A DNA stretch of 64,000 nucleotides. Origin: DASYLJ01 sp964432595 (lineage in GTDB: Bacteria > Desulfobacterota > Binatia > DP-6). The stretch lies in contig CAYSOF010000011.1 in the NCBI GenBank assembly GCA_964432595.1, positions 62,001-126,000 on the forward strand, written 5' to 3'. The notes below the pieces were generated by a model, which was given only the letters and a program-made list of their open reading frames with translations, had not been told where the DNA came from and searched no databases. The translations under genes and the position numbers were made by a program. Below are positions 1 through 12,462 of the stretch, piece by piece. Within the stretch, counting starts at the first letter, position 1, and each line of letters begins with the position of its first letter.

Positions 1-315
1 GGCGACGATGCCGAGGAACGCGACGAACGTCGCGCTCGAAGCCGCGAGGACGACGGGATGGCGCCATCCGGCGAGCAGCGCCGCGCCGAGCCCGCCTTCG
101 AACGCGATCGTCGCGACCGCCGCCGCATGCGCGAACGACGGCGACAGCGGCACGAGGTCGCCGATCTGCGTCGCGAACAGCGCCGGATCGAGCGCCTTCG
201 CGTACGCGGCGACGAGCAGGACCAGGCCGAGGAGCCGCGCCGCGACGTCGCCCGCGATCGCGGTCAGGCGGACACCGGCCGGCGGAGAGGTCGCACCGGC
301 TCGTTGTGGCCGCAT
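1..315 (-). CDS. DoxX/MauE-like integral membrane protein, C-terminus cut off by the window edge
   Basis: An open frame on the minus strand starts at the ATG at 315 and runs off the left edge (105 codons seen). After a short polar N-terminus there is a hydrophobic helix (residues about 25-38, RLLGLVLLVAAYAKALDP) and two further hydrophobic stretches. The pattern helix, 'AYAKALDP', loop, 'AFEGGLGAALLAG' is that of MauE/DoxX-type four-helix membrane proteins, which support redox or disulphide chemistry at the membrane. It begins 12 bases after the stop of the TetR gene and is probably co-transcribed with it. The family call rests on only the first half of the protein, so it is moderate. Which quinone- or thiol-linked partner it serves cannot be seen. 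Confidence 0.6.
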   Translation of the reverse strand, partial: MRPQRAGATSPPAGVRLTAIAGDVAARLLGLVLLVAAYAKALDPALFATQIGDLVPLSPSFAHAAAVATIAFEGGLGAALLAGWRHPVVLAASSATFVAFLGIVA

Positions 316-327
316 CCCCCGACGCCG

Positions 328-957
328 TCAACGCGACGCCGGATCCTCGAGCCCGAGCACGCCGACGGCGAACTGCGTGAGCACGTCCACGACCGTCTCG
401 CGGTCGGTGTAACGCCCCTCGAGGTAGCCGCGGGCCAGGCATTCGGTCTGGGCGATCATCGCGTCGGCGATCATCGCCAGGCGCTCGCGCGCCGCCGGCG
501 TGTCCGTCGCGAGGCCGAGGCGCGCGAAGTCCTCGACCATGTCGGCGACCACGTCGGCGCGCAGCTGGAGCGCCATCGACCCGAAGGGCGAGTTCGGCTC
601 GTACTGCTCGCGCAAGAACGCGTGCAGCAGCCCGGGGTGCTGCGTCCAGGTGTCGACCGAGATGCGGAACGTCTCGCGGACGGCCTCGACGCCCTGCCCC
701 TCGAGCACGCGCAGCCGCGCCTCGCGGAGCTTCACCCGCAGCGCGCCGATCTGCTCGGTGCCGAGCGTCCGCAGCAGCTCGTCCTTGTCGCGGAAGTGGA
801 CGTAGAAGGTGGGCTGCGCCACCCCCGCCGCGCGCGCCACGGCGCTCACCGACAGCCCGCCGTATCCGGATTCCGCCAGGATCCGCGCGCCTGCCTCGAG
901 CAGACGGGTGCGGGTGATCGTCTTCGACTCCCCGCGGGTCAGGGTACGTTGCGGCAC
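328..957 (-). CDS. TetR-family transcriptional repressor
   Basis: 209 residues, the usual TetR length. Residues about 10-60 form the DNA-binding head, with RTRLLEAGARILAESGYGG leading into a helix-turn-helix (SVSAVARAAGVAQPTFYVHF) and the conserved F-Y-x-H-F turn. The rest is the all-helical ligand and dimer domain. I chose the GTG at 957 because the TetR homology begins right after it; the frame is open further upstream to 1200, but that part overlaps the divergent monooxygenase and looks non-coding. It is divergent from the flavin monooxygenase and a perfect inverted repeat sits on that gene's -10, so repression of the monooxygenase relieved by a hydrophobic substrate is the simplest model. 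The ligand is unknown. Confidence 0.88.
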   Translation of the reverse strand: MPQRTLTRGESKTITRTRLLEAGARILAESGYGGLSVSAVARAAGVAQPTFYVHFRDKDELLRTLGTEQIGALRVKLREARLRVLEGQGVEAVRETFRISVDTWTQHPGLLHAFLREQYEPNSPFGSMALQLRADVVADMVEDFARLGLATDTPAARERLAMIADAMIAQTECLARGYLEGRYTDRETVVDVLTQFAVGVLGLEDPASR

Positions 958-969
958 ACACGACCGATA

Positions 970-980
970 GCCGAATCGGC
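970..980. promoter_or_regulatory. Short inverted repeat near the tetR start, possible second operator
   Basis: GCCGA-A-TCGGC, 5-base arms around one base, lies 13 bases upstream of the TetR start codon. It shares the CCGATA/TCGG theme with the larger palindrome at 1026-1045, so it may be an autoregulatory half-strength site. Short palindromes are frequent in GC-rich DNA, so confidence is low. Confidence 0.3.
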
Positions 981-1011
981 AACCGTTTCCAAGCTGCGTA
1001 TCACGTAGCCG

Positions 1012-1040
1012 TTGACAGGGTTTTTCGCCGATAATAGTAT
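1012..1040 (+). promoter_or_regulatory. Sigma-70-type promoter of the flavin monooxygenase
   Basis: A perfect -35 TTGACA (1012-1017) is followed after 17 bases by TAGTAT (1035-1040). The ATG follows at 1061 with a GGAGG-like Shine-Dalgarno sequence (TGGAGG at about 1051-1056). This leadered arrangement contrasts with the leaderless-looking promoters elsewhere in the window. Confidence 0.65.
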
Positions 1041-1045
1041 CGGCG
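1026..1045. promoter_or_regulatory. TetR operator overlapping the -10 box
   Basis: CGCCGATA (1026-1033), a 4-base spacer, then TATCGGCG (1038-1045): perfect 8-base inverted arms. It covers the -10 of the monooxygenase promoter, where a bound TetR dimer would block RNA polymerase. Size, symmetry and position fit TetR operators. Binding by the adjacent repressor is inferred. Confidence 0.65.
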
Positions 1046-1060
1046 GCGACTGGAGGTCGC

Positions 1061-2569
1061 ATGGCTGAGTTTCCGATCGTGATCGTCGGCACCGGGTTCT
1101 CGGGCATCGCCATGGGCGTGTACCTGAAGCGCGCCGGCATCGACTCCTTCACCATCCTGGAAAAGGCCGACGACGTCGGCGGCACCTGGCGCGAGAACAC
1201 GTATCCCGGCGCCGCCTGCGACGTGCCGTCCCACCTCTACTGCTTCTCCTTCGAGCCCAAGCCCGACTGGTCGCGCTCGTTCTCGCCGCAGCAGGAGATC
1301 CACGCCTACCTCCGGCACTGCGTCGACAAGTACGGCCTGCGTCCGCACCTCCGCTTCTCCAGCACGGTCGAAGGCGCCGAGTTCGACGAGCCGACCGGCA
1401 CCTGGACGGTCCGCATCGCAGGCCGCGAGCCGATGCGGGCGCGGGCGCTGGTGCTCGGCAACGGCGCACTGCACGTCCCGTCGCTGCCCGACATCCCCGG
1501 GCTCGACGAGTTCCGCGGCACGCTGTTCCACTCCGCCGCCTGGAACCACGACGCCGATCTCGCGGGGAAGCGCGTCGCCGTGGTCGGCACGGGCGCCAGC
1601 GCGATCCAGTTCGTCCCCGAGATCGCCCCGACGACCGGCCGCCTCCACGTCTTCCAGCGCACGCCGCCCTGGATCCTCCCGAAGCCCGATCGCCGCATGC
1701 GCCGCTGGGAGCAGGCGCTGTTCCGGCTCGCGCGCCCGCTGCACTGGCTGCACCGCGCGTGGATCTACTGGACGCTCGAGCTGCGGGCGATCGGCTTCGT
1801 CGTGAACCCGAAGCTGATGACGCTGCTGCAGCGGCTCGCGCGGAAGTTCATCGCCGACAGCGTCGCCGATCCGGCGCTACGCACGAAGGTCACGCCCGAC
1901 TACACGATGGGGTGCAAGCGCATCCTGCTCTCCAACGACTGGTACCCCGCGTTGCAGCGCGAGAACGTGGAGCTCGTCACCGACGGCATCGAGCGCATCA
2001 CCGCGACGGGGGTACGCACGCGCGACGGCGTCGAGCGCCCGGTCGACGCGATCGTCTGCGGCACGGGCTTCATGGTCGGCGACTACCTGACCCGGCTCGC
2101 CATCGTGGGTCGCGGCGGGCGCACGCTGAGCCAGGCGATGGAGGCGCGCGAGGGCAACTTCCTCGGCATCACGGTGCACGGCTTCCCGAACCTGTTCCTG
2201 CTGATGGGGCCCAACACCGGACTCGGCCACAACTCGATGATCTTCATGATCGAGGCGCAGGCGCGCTACGCGCTGCAGGGCATCGAGACGCTGCGCCGCC
2301 GGAGGCTCCGCTTCCTCGACGTCCGCGCGTCGGTTCAGAGCGGATTCACCGCACGGCTGCAGGAGAAGATGCAGCGCTCGGTCTGGAGCTCCGGCTGCCA
2401 GAGCTGGTACGCGGCCGACGGCTACAACGCGACGACGTGGCCGTACTTCACGTTCCAGTACTGGTGGCGGACCCGCCGGCTCGCCCTCGCGGACTACGAG
2501 GTCGCCCTGCCCGCGCCGGTGCGGGACGCGGCGCCGGTCGCCACGACCCGCCCCGTCATCGTCGGCTAG
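1061..2569 (+). CDS. Flavin-containing monooxygenase of the Baeyer-Villiger type
   Basis: 502 residues. The FAD-binding Rossmann motif GxGxxG is at about 10-15 (GTGFSG). GTWRENTYPGAACDVPSHLY at about 42-62 is the conserved flavin-proximal stretch. The Baeyer-Villiger fingerprint F-x-G-x-x-x-H-x-x-x-W is intact at 151-161 (FRGTLFHSAAW), and a second Rossmann motif, for NADPH, is at about 174-183 (AVVGTGASA). Such enzymes insert one oxygen from O2 into ketones, giving esters or lactones, or oxygenate N or S atoms, in the cytoplasm. The divergent TetR gene and operator suggest substrate induction. The substrate cannot be told from sequence. The start is supported by a Shine-Dalgarno sequence and by the FAD motif position. 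Confidence 0.9.
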   Translation: MAEFPIVIVGTGFSGIAMGVYLKRAGIDSFTILEKADDVGGTWRENTYPGAACDVPSHLYCFSFEPKPDWSRSFSPQQEIHAYLRHCVDKYGLRPHLRFSSTVEGAEFDEPTGTWTVRIAGREPMRARALVLGNGALHVPSLPDIPGLDEFRGTLFHSAAWNHDADLAGKRVAVVGTGASAIQFVPEIAPTTGRLHVFQRTPPWILPKPDRRMRRWEQALFRLARPLHWLHRAWIYWTLELRAIGFVVNPKLMTLLQRLARKFIADSVADPALRTKVTPDYTMGCKRILLSNDWYPALQRENVELVTDGIERITATGVRTRDGVERPVDAIVCGTGFMVGDYLTRLAIVGRGGRTLSQAMEAREGNFLGITVHGFPNLFLLMGPNTGLGHNSMIFMIEAQARYALQGIETLRRRRLRFLDVRASVQSGFTARLQEKMQRSVWSSGCQSWYAADGYNATTWPYFTFQYWWRTRRLALADYEVALPAPVRDAAPVATTRPVIVG

Positions 2570-2572
2570 GAG

Positions 2573-2692
2573 ACCGACCCAAGACTTCGTCTCGGGTCGG
2601 GAGGGACGCGAGAGTGTAGCGTTCGCGGTCCGCGCGACCAGCATGCCGCGCCCTCGGTCCGTCTCCGACCCGAGACGAAGTCTTGGGTCGGT
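2573..2692. terminator. Paired nested hairpins (28-base perfect inverted repeat) between convergent genes
   Basis: Arms 2573-2600 and 2665-2692 are perfect reverse complements, 64 bases apart. Each arm is itself a hairpin: CCGACCC pairs with GGGTCGG, and AGAC with GTCT, around a TTC loop. The left arm begins 3 bases after the monooxygenase stop and the right arm ends 2 bases before the stop of the convergent gene, so each gene ends in its own hairpin. No U-tract follows, so it may be a bidirectional terminator or 3' end stabiliser, or a REP-like mobile palindrome pair. Confidence 0.6.
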
Positions 2693-2694
2693 TC

Positions 2695-3621
2695 CTAGGG
2701 CAGCACCTTCCAGGCGCCGTCCGGCCCGCGCACGACGATCAGCCGCGGCTGGTAGACCATCGCGAGCGCCATGCCGGCGCACATCTGCACGTCCTCGTCT
2801 TTCACCTTCTCGAACTGGCTCGGGTCGATGACGTAGAGGTGCTCGCCCTTGCCGCGCACCGAGACGGCCGCGGTGTCCGTCGTCGCGATCTCGACCGTGT
2901 CGGCCTTCGGCGCGCCGATGCGCACGCCGAGGTCGTACACCTTGTCGAGGCACTTCTCCTTCTTGAGGCGCGCGAGATCGAGGTTTTCCTGCGACCCGAG
3001 CGCCGCGTAGACGCCGGCGAAGTCGGGTTTGAACCAGCTCGCCCGCTCGGCGACGAGCGCGAGGATCTGCCGCTTGTCGTCGTCGGTGAGGGACGTCACC
3101 GGCGGGTCGTCGTGCCACGGCTGCTTCTTCGCGAAGTCGGCCTGGAAGTCCTTCGTCAGGACGATCCTGCCCTTCGCGTCCTTGTTCTCGACGCCCTCGT
3201 TCGCCTGATTCGTGGCGCGACCGCCGTCCGGACGATCCTCTTCCGTCACCGTGTCGGTGACCTCCGCCCAGCGCAGCTGCGCCTTGTAGGGCGTCGCGGC
3301 CTTCGGCTCGAACTCGATGCGGAACGTGTTCTTTCCCGGACGCAGGATCGCGCCGAGCGACTCGGTCGGCAGCCACACCGACGGCCCGACCTCGCGCTCG
3401 TCGAACATGACGGGCACCTCCTCCGATGCGATCGGCTGCGCCGCGACGAAGATGCCGTTCACGTAGACCGTCGCCGTGCCCGCGACCGTCTGCACGTGGT
3501 CGTTCTTCGTGTCCCCCGTGTACGGCGTGAACTTGAACTCGACGTTCAGCACCTTGCCCCAGCCGAGGCCCGGTACCGCCAGGGCCGCCACCACCAGAGC
3601 CGTCCGGATCGCCGTCCGCAT
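2695..3621 (-). CDS. Exported protein of unknown function
   Basis: 308 residues. The N-terminus MRTAIRTALVVAALAVPGLGWG is a clear signal peptide. The following 100 residues are beta-rich (KVLNVEFKFTPYTGDT, TATVYVNGIFVA, NTFRIEFEPKA), reminiscent of a small jelly-roll or Ig-like fold. A charged, helical C-terminal half follows, with two cysteines (about 240 and 283) that could pair in the periplasm. I recognise no catalytic motif. A Shine-Dalgarno-like GGGAGG sits before the ATG. The gene is convergent with the monooxygenase and ends at the hairpin pair. Function unknown. Confidence 0.75.
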   Translation of the reverse strand: MRTAIRTALVVAALAVPGLGWGKVLNVEFKFTPYTGDTKNDHVQTVAGTATVYVNGIFVAAQPIASEEVPVMFDEREVGPSVWLPTESLGAILRPGKNTFRIEFEPKAATPYKAQLRWAEVTDTVTEEDRPDGGRATNQANEGVENKDAKGRIVLTKDFQADFAKKQPWHDDPPVTSLTDDDKRQILALVAERASWFKPDFAGVYAALGSQENLDLARLKKEKCLDKVYDLGVRIGAPKADTVEIATTDTAAVSVRGKGEHLYVIDPSQFEKVKDEDVQMCAGMALAMVYQPRLIVVRGPDGAWKVLP

Positions 3622-3796
3622 CGCACGTCCTCCCCGCCCTGCCCCTCCGCGGCGCCGTCGCTCGACGCCGTCGGGGGACGTTGCCGGTTCTGTCCCCGCA
3701 CCGGCTGGGTGTCAAACACGGCCGACCGGTCTTCCACTGGCGGCTCGCTGCGCTACGCTGACCGTGACGGAGCCCCGACGGCCCGGAGGAGGAACG

Positions 3797-4183
3797 ATGC
3801 TCGTCACCCACCTCGTCAACCGGAACGTGCCCACCGTCGCGCCGCACGACGACCTGCTCGCGGCGGCTCGTGCGCTGGCGGCCAGCGTCGAGGGCGTGCT
3901 GCCCGTGGTCGACCGCGACGAACGCGGCGCCCGCGTCGTCGGCATGCTGCGGTGCCGCGACGCGTTCGCCGCGACCTTCGGACACGGCGACGGCGCCTCG
4001 ACGATGCCGGTGGCGGCGGCCATGTCGCCCGCCGCCTGCACGTGCCGCGCGTCCGACTCGCTCGGCCGCGCCGTCCGCCTGCTGCGGCGCACCGGCGCGG
4101 ACGCGATGCCGGTCGTCGACGGCGACGGCTACCTCGTCGGCGTGCTCTCCTTCGCCGATCTGGTCCGCGAGGCGGCACGCTGA
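3797..4183 (+). CDS. Protein with two CBS domains
   Basis: 128 residues, essentially one Bateman module. CBS1 is residues about 1-65 (VPTVAPHDDLLAAARALAAS, LPVVDRD, VVGMLRCRDA) and CBS2 about 70-128 (LGRAVRLLRRTGADAMPVVDGD, LVGVLSFADLV). Such stand-alone pairs bind adenosine nucleotides and act as small allosteric modules. I chose the ATG at 3797 because a strong AGGAGG lies five bases before it and CBS1 begins at once; the frame is open further upstream to 3476. Its TGA overlaps the next start (TGATG), so the two genes are translationally coupled. Confidence 0.85.
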   Translation: MLVTHLVNRNVPTVAPHDDLLAAARALAASVEGVLPVVDRDERGARVVGMLRCRDAFAATFGHGDGASTMPVAAAMSPAACTCRASDSLGRAVRLLRRTGADAMPVVDGDGYLVGVLSFADLVREAAR

Positions 4184-4428
4184 TGCAGCGCATCGAGGTC
4201 GGATTCCAGGCCTACGTCGCCGATGGCGACGACCCGTTCGGCGCCGTGCGCGATCTCGCCGCCGACGGCGTCGTCATCTACGTGGAGAACGCCGGCGACT
4301 TCTTCGTCCCGGCGGACGCGATCGCCGACGTCCACTCGCAGAAGGTGATCGTCCGCTGCGACAAGCTCGAAGCGGAGCTGCGCCGCGCGATCGGGCACGC
4401 GCACGACGCCGAGGTCCCCGGCCTGTAG
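4183..4428 (+). CDS. Small DUF2171/PRC-barrel-like protein
   Basis: 81 residues, starting at the ATG that overlaps the CBS gene's stop by one base. The middle reads VVIYVENAGDFFVPADAIADVHSQKVIV, a strand-turn-strand pattern typical of PRC-barrel-like DUF2171 proteins that describe residues 'suitable for' a surface or storage role; the biochemical role of the family is not known. Coupling to a CBS-domain protein suggests a two-component stress or nucleotide-sensing module. The family assignment is from pattern only. Confidence 0.55.
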   Translation: MQRIEVGFQAYVADGDDPFGAVRDLAADGVVIYVENAGDFFVPADAIADVHSQKVIVRCDKLEAELRRAIGHAHDAEVPGL

Positions 4429-4531
4429 CGCCTCGGAGACACGGTGTGGCGGCCGCGCCACGCCGGCCGCGCTCTCTCGCGCCGCCCCATCAGGCCACCG
4501 CGCTGGTACGGTTCGTGGAGATGCTCGGAGC

Positions 4532-5425
4532 ATGCACGACGACGCGCGCGCCTACCTCGACGCTCCGGTGGAGCTCCACGACGCGGGCGACGCCGGCGTC
4601 GCCGTCCGTCGCATGGGCCGCGGTCCGGCGCTGCTGCTGATCCACGGCTTTCCGCTGCACGGCTTCACGTGGCGCCACGTCCTGCCCGAGCTGTCACGGC
4701 GCTTCACCTGCCTCGTCGTCGACCTGCCCGGCTTCGGCGACTCGACCTGGACGGCGGACACCGACTTCACGTTCCCGGCGCAGGCGCGACGTCTCGGGCG
4801 CGTGCTCGAGCGGCTCGACGTCGCAACGTGCCACGTGATGGCGCAGGACACCGGGGCGACGATCGCGCGCTGCCTGGCGCTGCAGCAGCCGGCGCGGGTC
4901 GCGTCGCTCGCGCTCATCAACACCGAGATCCCCGGGCATCGCCCGCCGTGGATCGTCGAGTTCCAGTGGACCACGCGGCTGCCCGGCGCCGCCCGCGCCT
5001 TCCAGCTGCTGCTGCGGTCGGACCGCTACCTCCGCTCCGGCATGGGCTTCGGCGGCTGCTTCGCCGATCCGACCTTGATCCAGGGCGACTTTCACGAGCA
5101 GTTCATCGCGCCGCTCGTGCGGTCCGCCCGGCGCGTCGAGGGCATGAACCGCTACCTCCGCGGGATCGGCTGGGACGTCGTCGACGGCATGGCGCACCGA
5201 CACGCCGACCTGCGGATGCCGGTGCTGCTCGTGTGGGGCGCGGACGATCCGACGTTCCCGCTGCCGCTCGCCCGCGAGATGGCGCCACAGTTCCCCGCCG
5301 GCGAGGGCATCGCGGTCGTACCGAACGCCCGGCTCCTGCCGCACGAGGAGCGTCCCGAGGCCGTCTGCGCCCACGTCGTCCCGTTCTTCGAGCGCAGCGC
5401 GCCGTCGCTCGTGGCCCGGGCGTAG
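4532..5425 (+). CDS. Alpha/beta hydrolase of the haloalkane dehalogenase/epoxide hydrolase type
   Basis: 297 residues, the usual length. The oxyanion-hole motif is HGFPLHG (about 36-42). The nucleophile elbow reads AQDTGA with Asp106, not Ser, in the nucleophile position, as in haloalkane dehalogenases and epoxide hydrolases. The acid is likely in WGADDPTFP (about 232-240) and the histidine in LLPHEERPE (about 270). A cap domain lies between about 130 and 215. The Asp nucleophile means an ester intermediate on the enzyme and C-halogen or epoxide opening rather than ester hydrolysis; which of these cannot be decided here. It stands alone between the DUF2171-like gene and the regulators. Confidence 0.8.
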   Translation: MHDDARAYLDAPVELHDAGDAGVAVRRMGRGPALLLIHGFPLHGFTWRHVLPELSRRFTCLVVDLPGFGDSTWTADTDFTFPAQARRLGRVLERLDVATCHVMAQDTGATIARCLALQQPARVASLALINTEIPGHRPPWIVEFQWTTRLPGAARAFQLLLRSDRYLRSGMGFGGCFADPTLIQGDFHEQFIAPLVRSARRVEGMNRYLRGIGWDVVDGMAHRHADLRMPVLLVWGADDPTFPLPLAREMAPQFPAGEGIAVVPNARLLPHEERPEAVCAHVVPFFERSAPSLVARA

Positions 5426-5442
5426 GGCGCGCGATCGCCGCC

Positions 5443-5472
5443 TTGACCGGGCGGGGAGACGCGTCGTAGCGG
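5443..5472 (+). promoter_or_regulatory. Leaderless-type promoter of the first membrane sigma-54 activator
   Basis: TTGACC (5443-5448), 18 bases, TAGCGG (5467-5472), with the ATG at 5483 and no Shine-Dalgarno sequence between them. The spacing TTG-to-TA of 24 bases is the same as in five other promoters of the window. Confidence 0.5.
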
Positions 5473-5482
5473 TTGGCCCGCC

Positions 5483-8212
<2,730 letters not shown>

Positions 8213-8216
8213 CGCC

Positions 8217-10945
<2,729 letters not shown>

Positions 10946-10952
<7 letters not shown>

Positions 10953-10966
10953 CGTCGGGTTACCGG
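10946..10966 (+). terminator. Hairpin overlapping the stop codon of the second activator
   Basis: CCGGTAAC (10946-10953) and GTTACCGG (10959-10966) form an 8-base stem around a 5-base loop. The TAA stop lies inside the left arm. There is no U-tract, so it may be a weak or factor-assisted terminator. Confidence 0.4.
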
Positions 10967-11053
10967 CGGGCGCCCGGCGCACGCGCGGCACGGCGCGACG
11001 TCCACGCCGTGCGGCGCCTGGCCCACGGCACGGGACTTGGAGCCACGACGGGC

Positions 11054-11191
11054 ATGCCGTTGCCGCTCGATCCGCCCCCCCGCCGGCGTCCCGACGTCGC
11101 CGGATGGCTCCTCGTGCTCACCGGCGTGGTCGTGGTCGCGCTGCTCTTCGGGACGCTGCTGCTGGGAACGCTGCTCGCCACGTGGGGCTGA
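11054..11191 (+). CDS. Possible 45-residue single-span membrane protein
   Basis: MPLPLDPPPRRRPDVAG is followed by a continuous hydrophobic helix (WLLVLTGVVVVALLFGTLLLGTLLATW) and a stop. The basic residues before the helix favour an N-in topology. It lies between the activators and the desaturase, in the same direction. It is short and in GC-rich DNA, so chance is possible, but a clean 25-residue helix is unusual for a spurious frame. A longer start at 11009 is also open. Confidence 0.4.
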   Translation: MPLPLDPPPRRRPDVAGWLLVLTGVVVVALLFGTLLLGTLLATWG

Positions 11192-11225
11192 CGGGCCATT
11201 TCCCTCCGGGCCGCCGATCGCATAC

Positions 11226-12407
11226 ATGGGCCGCCCCGTGACACGCCCGAACACGCCGGCCACCTTCGACATCGACGCCGTCGACCTCGACGCCTTCGCC
11301 CGCGACGTGCAGGCGCTCCGCAGCGAGCTGCGCGAGGCGCTCGGTCCCGACGACCTCCGCCATCTGCGCCGCATCGAGCGCTGGGGACGCATCGCCACCG
11401 CCGTCGGCCTGGCGACCGCATGGATCGCGCCGAACCCCGTCAGCGCGATCGGCCTCGGGCTCGGCCGCTCGAGCCGGTGGCTCCTGATGCACCACATCGG
11501 CCATCGCGGCTACGATCGCGTGCCCGGCGCACCGGCCCACCACACGTCGCGCGTGTTCGCGCGCGGCTGGCGCCGCCTGGTCCAGTGGGCCGATTGGATG
11601 GTGCCCGCCGCGTGGGTCTACGAGCACAACGTGCTGCACCACCAGCACACGGGCGAGCGCCGCGACCCGGACCTGATCGAGCAGAACGTCGCCGACATCC
11701 ACGAGGCGCGCCTGCCGATGGCCGCACGCTGGGCGCTGCTCGGGCTGCTCGCCGCGACGTGGCGCGCGTCGTACTACGCGCCCAAGACGCTGCGCGCGTG
11801 GTGGCACCGGCACGCCGCCGAGGACGCGCCGGCCGCCACGCCACGCGGCGTCTTCGTCCGCGCGTGCCTGGCGCCGTACGTGCTGCTGCAGCTCGTCGTC
11901 CTGCCGCTGCTGTTCGCGCCGCTCGGCGCATGGGCCGTCTTCTCGGCGTGGTGCAACTCGCTGCTCGCCGACGTCGTCACCAACCTGCACACGTTCTTCG
12001 TCGTCGGTCCGAACCACAGCGGCGACGACGTGCTGCGCTTCGACGGCCCCGCCCGCTCGCGCGGCGAGTTCTACGTACGCCAGGTCGTCGGCTCGGTGAA
12101 CTACCGGACGGGCGGCGACGTCGTCGACTTCGCGCACCTGTGGCTCAACTACCAGATCGAGCACCACCTCTTCCCCGACCTGCCCATGCTCGCGTATCGC
12201 CGCGCGCAGCCGAAGGTCGCCGCGCTGTGCGCCCGCCACGGCGTCCCGTACCTGCAGGAGCCGGTCACGCGCCGCTTCGCGAAGATGGCGCGCATCTTCG
12301 TCGGCACCGCGCGCATGCCGTGGATGCGGGCGCCTGCCCCGCGACGCCGCGTCCGCCCCGTGCCGCTCGTCGCTGCGCGTACGGAGCCCGTCGCCGCCGA
12401 AGCCTGA
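11226..12407 (+). CDS. Membrane fatty-acid desaturase
   Basis: 393 residues. All three di-iron histidine boxes of the fatty-acid desaturase superfamily are present: HHIGH near residue 80, HNVLHHQHTG (about 130-140) and QIEHHLFP (about 308-315). The last form, Q-x-x-H-H, is typical of front-end (acyl or sphingolipid) desaturases. Hydrophobic spans lie between the boxes. The enzyme would use O2 and an electron donor to introduce a cis double bond into a membrane-lipid acyl chain. No cytochrome b5 domain is fused, so a separate ferredoxin or b5 is needed. The ATG at 11226 was chosen because the conserved part begins soon after it. It could be a target of the preceding regulators, but nothing in the DNA proves it. 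Confidence 0.85.
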   Translation: MGRPVTRPNTPATFDIDAVDLDAFARDVQALRSELREALGPDDLRHLRRIERWGRIATAVGLATAWIAPNPVSAIGLGLGRSSRWLLMHHIGHRGYDRVPGAPAHHTSRVFARGWRRLVQWADWMVPAAWVYEHNVLHHQHTGERRDPDLIEQNVADIHEARLPMAARWALLGLLAATWRASYYAPKTLRAWWHRHAAEDAPAATPRGVFVRACLAPYVLLQLVVLPLLFAPLGAWAVFSAWCNSLLADVVTNLHTFFVVGPNHSGDDVLRFDGPARSRGEFYVRQVVGSVNYRTGGDVVDFAHLWLNYQIEHHLFPDLPMLAYRRAQPKVAALCARHGVPYLQEPVTRRFAKMARIFVGTARMPWMRAPAPRRRVRPVPLVAARTEPVAAEA

Positions 12408-12462
12408 GCGACGCGGCGCGGCGGCATTTTGGTCTTGCCGGGCGCCGGTCCCATGGGCTTGG

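Noticed and set aside
1030..1035. GATAAT as an alternative -10 for the monooxygenase promoter
   Set aside because: Better match to consensus, but only 12 bases from the TTGACA, too short; TAGTAT at 17 bases is preferred.
1877..3985. Very long open frame on the minus strand overlapping the monooxygenase and neighbours
   Set aside because: Arg/Gly/Asp-rich composition, no domain, and it covers genes with clear motifs. Typical antisense shadow in GC-rich DNA.
11009..11225. Sigma-54 (-24/-12) promoter upstream of the desaturase
   Set aside because: GGCAC is present, but no GC pair follows at the required distance, so no case for direct control by the two activators can be made.
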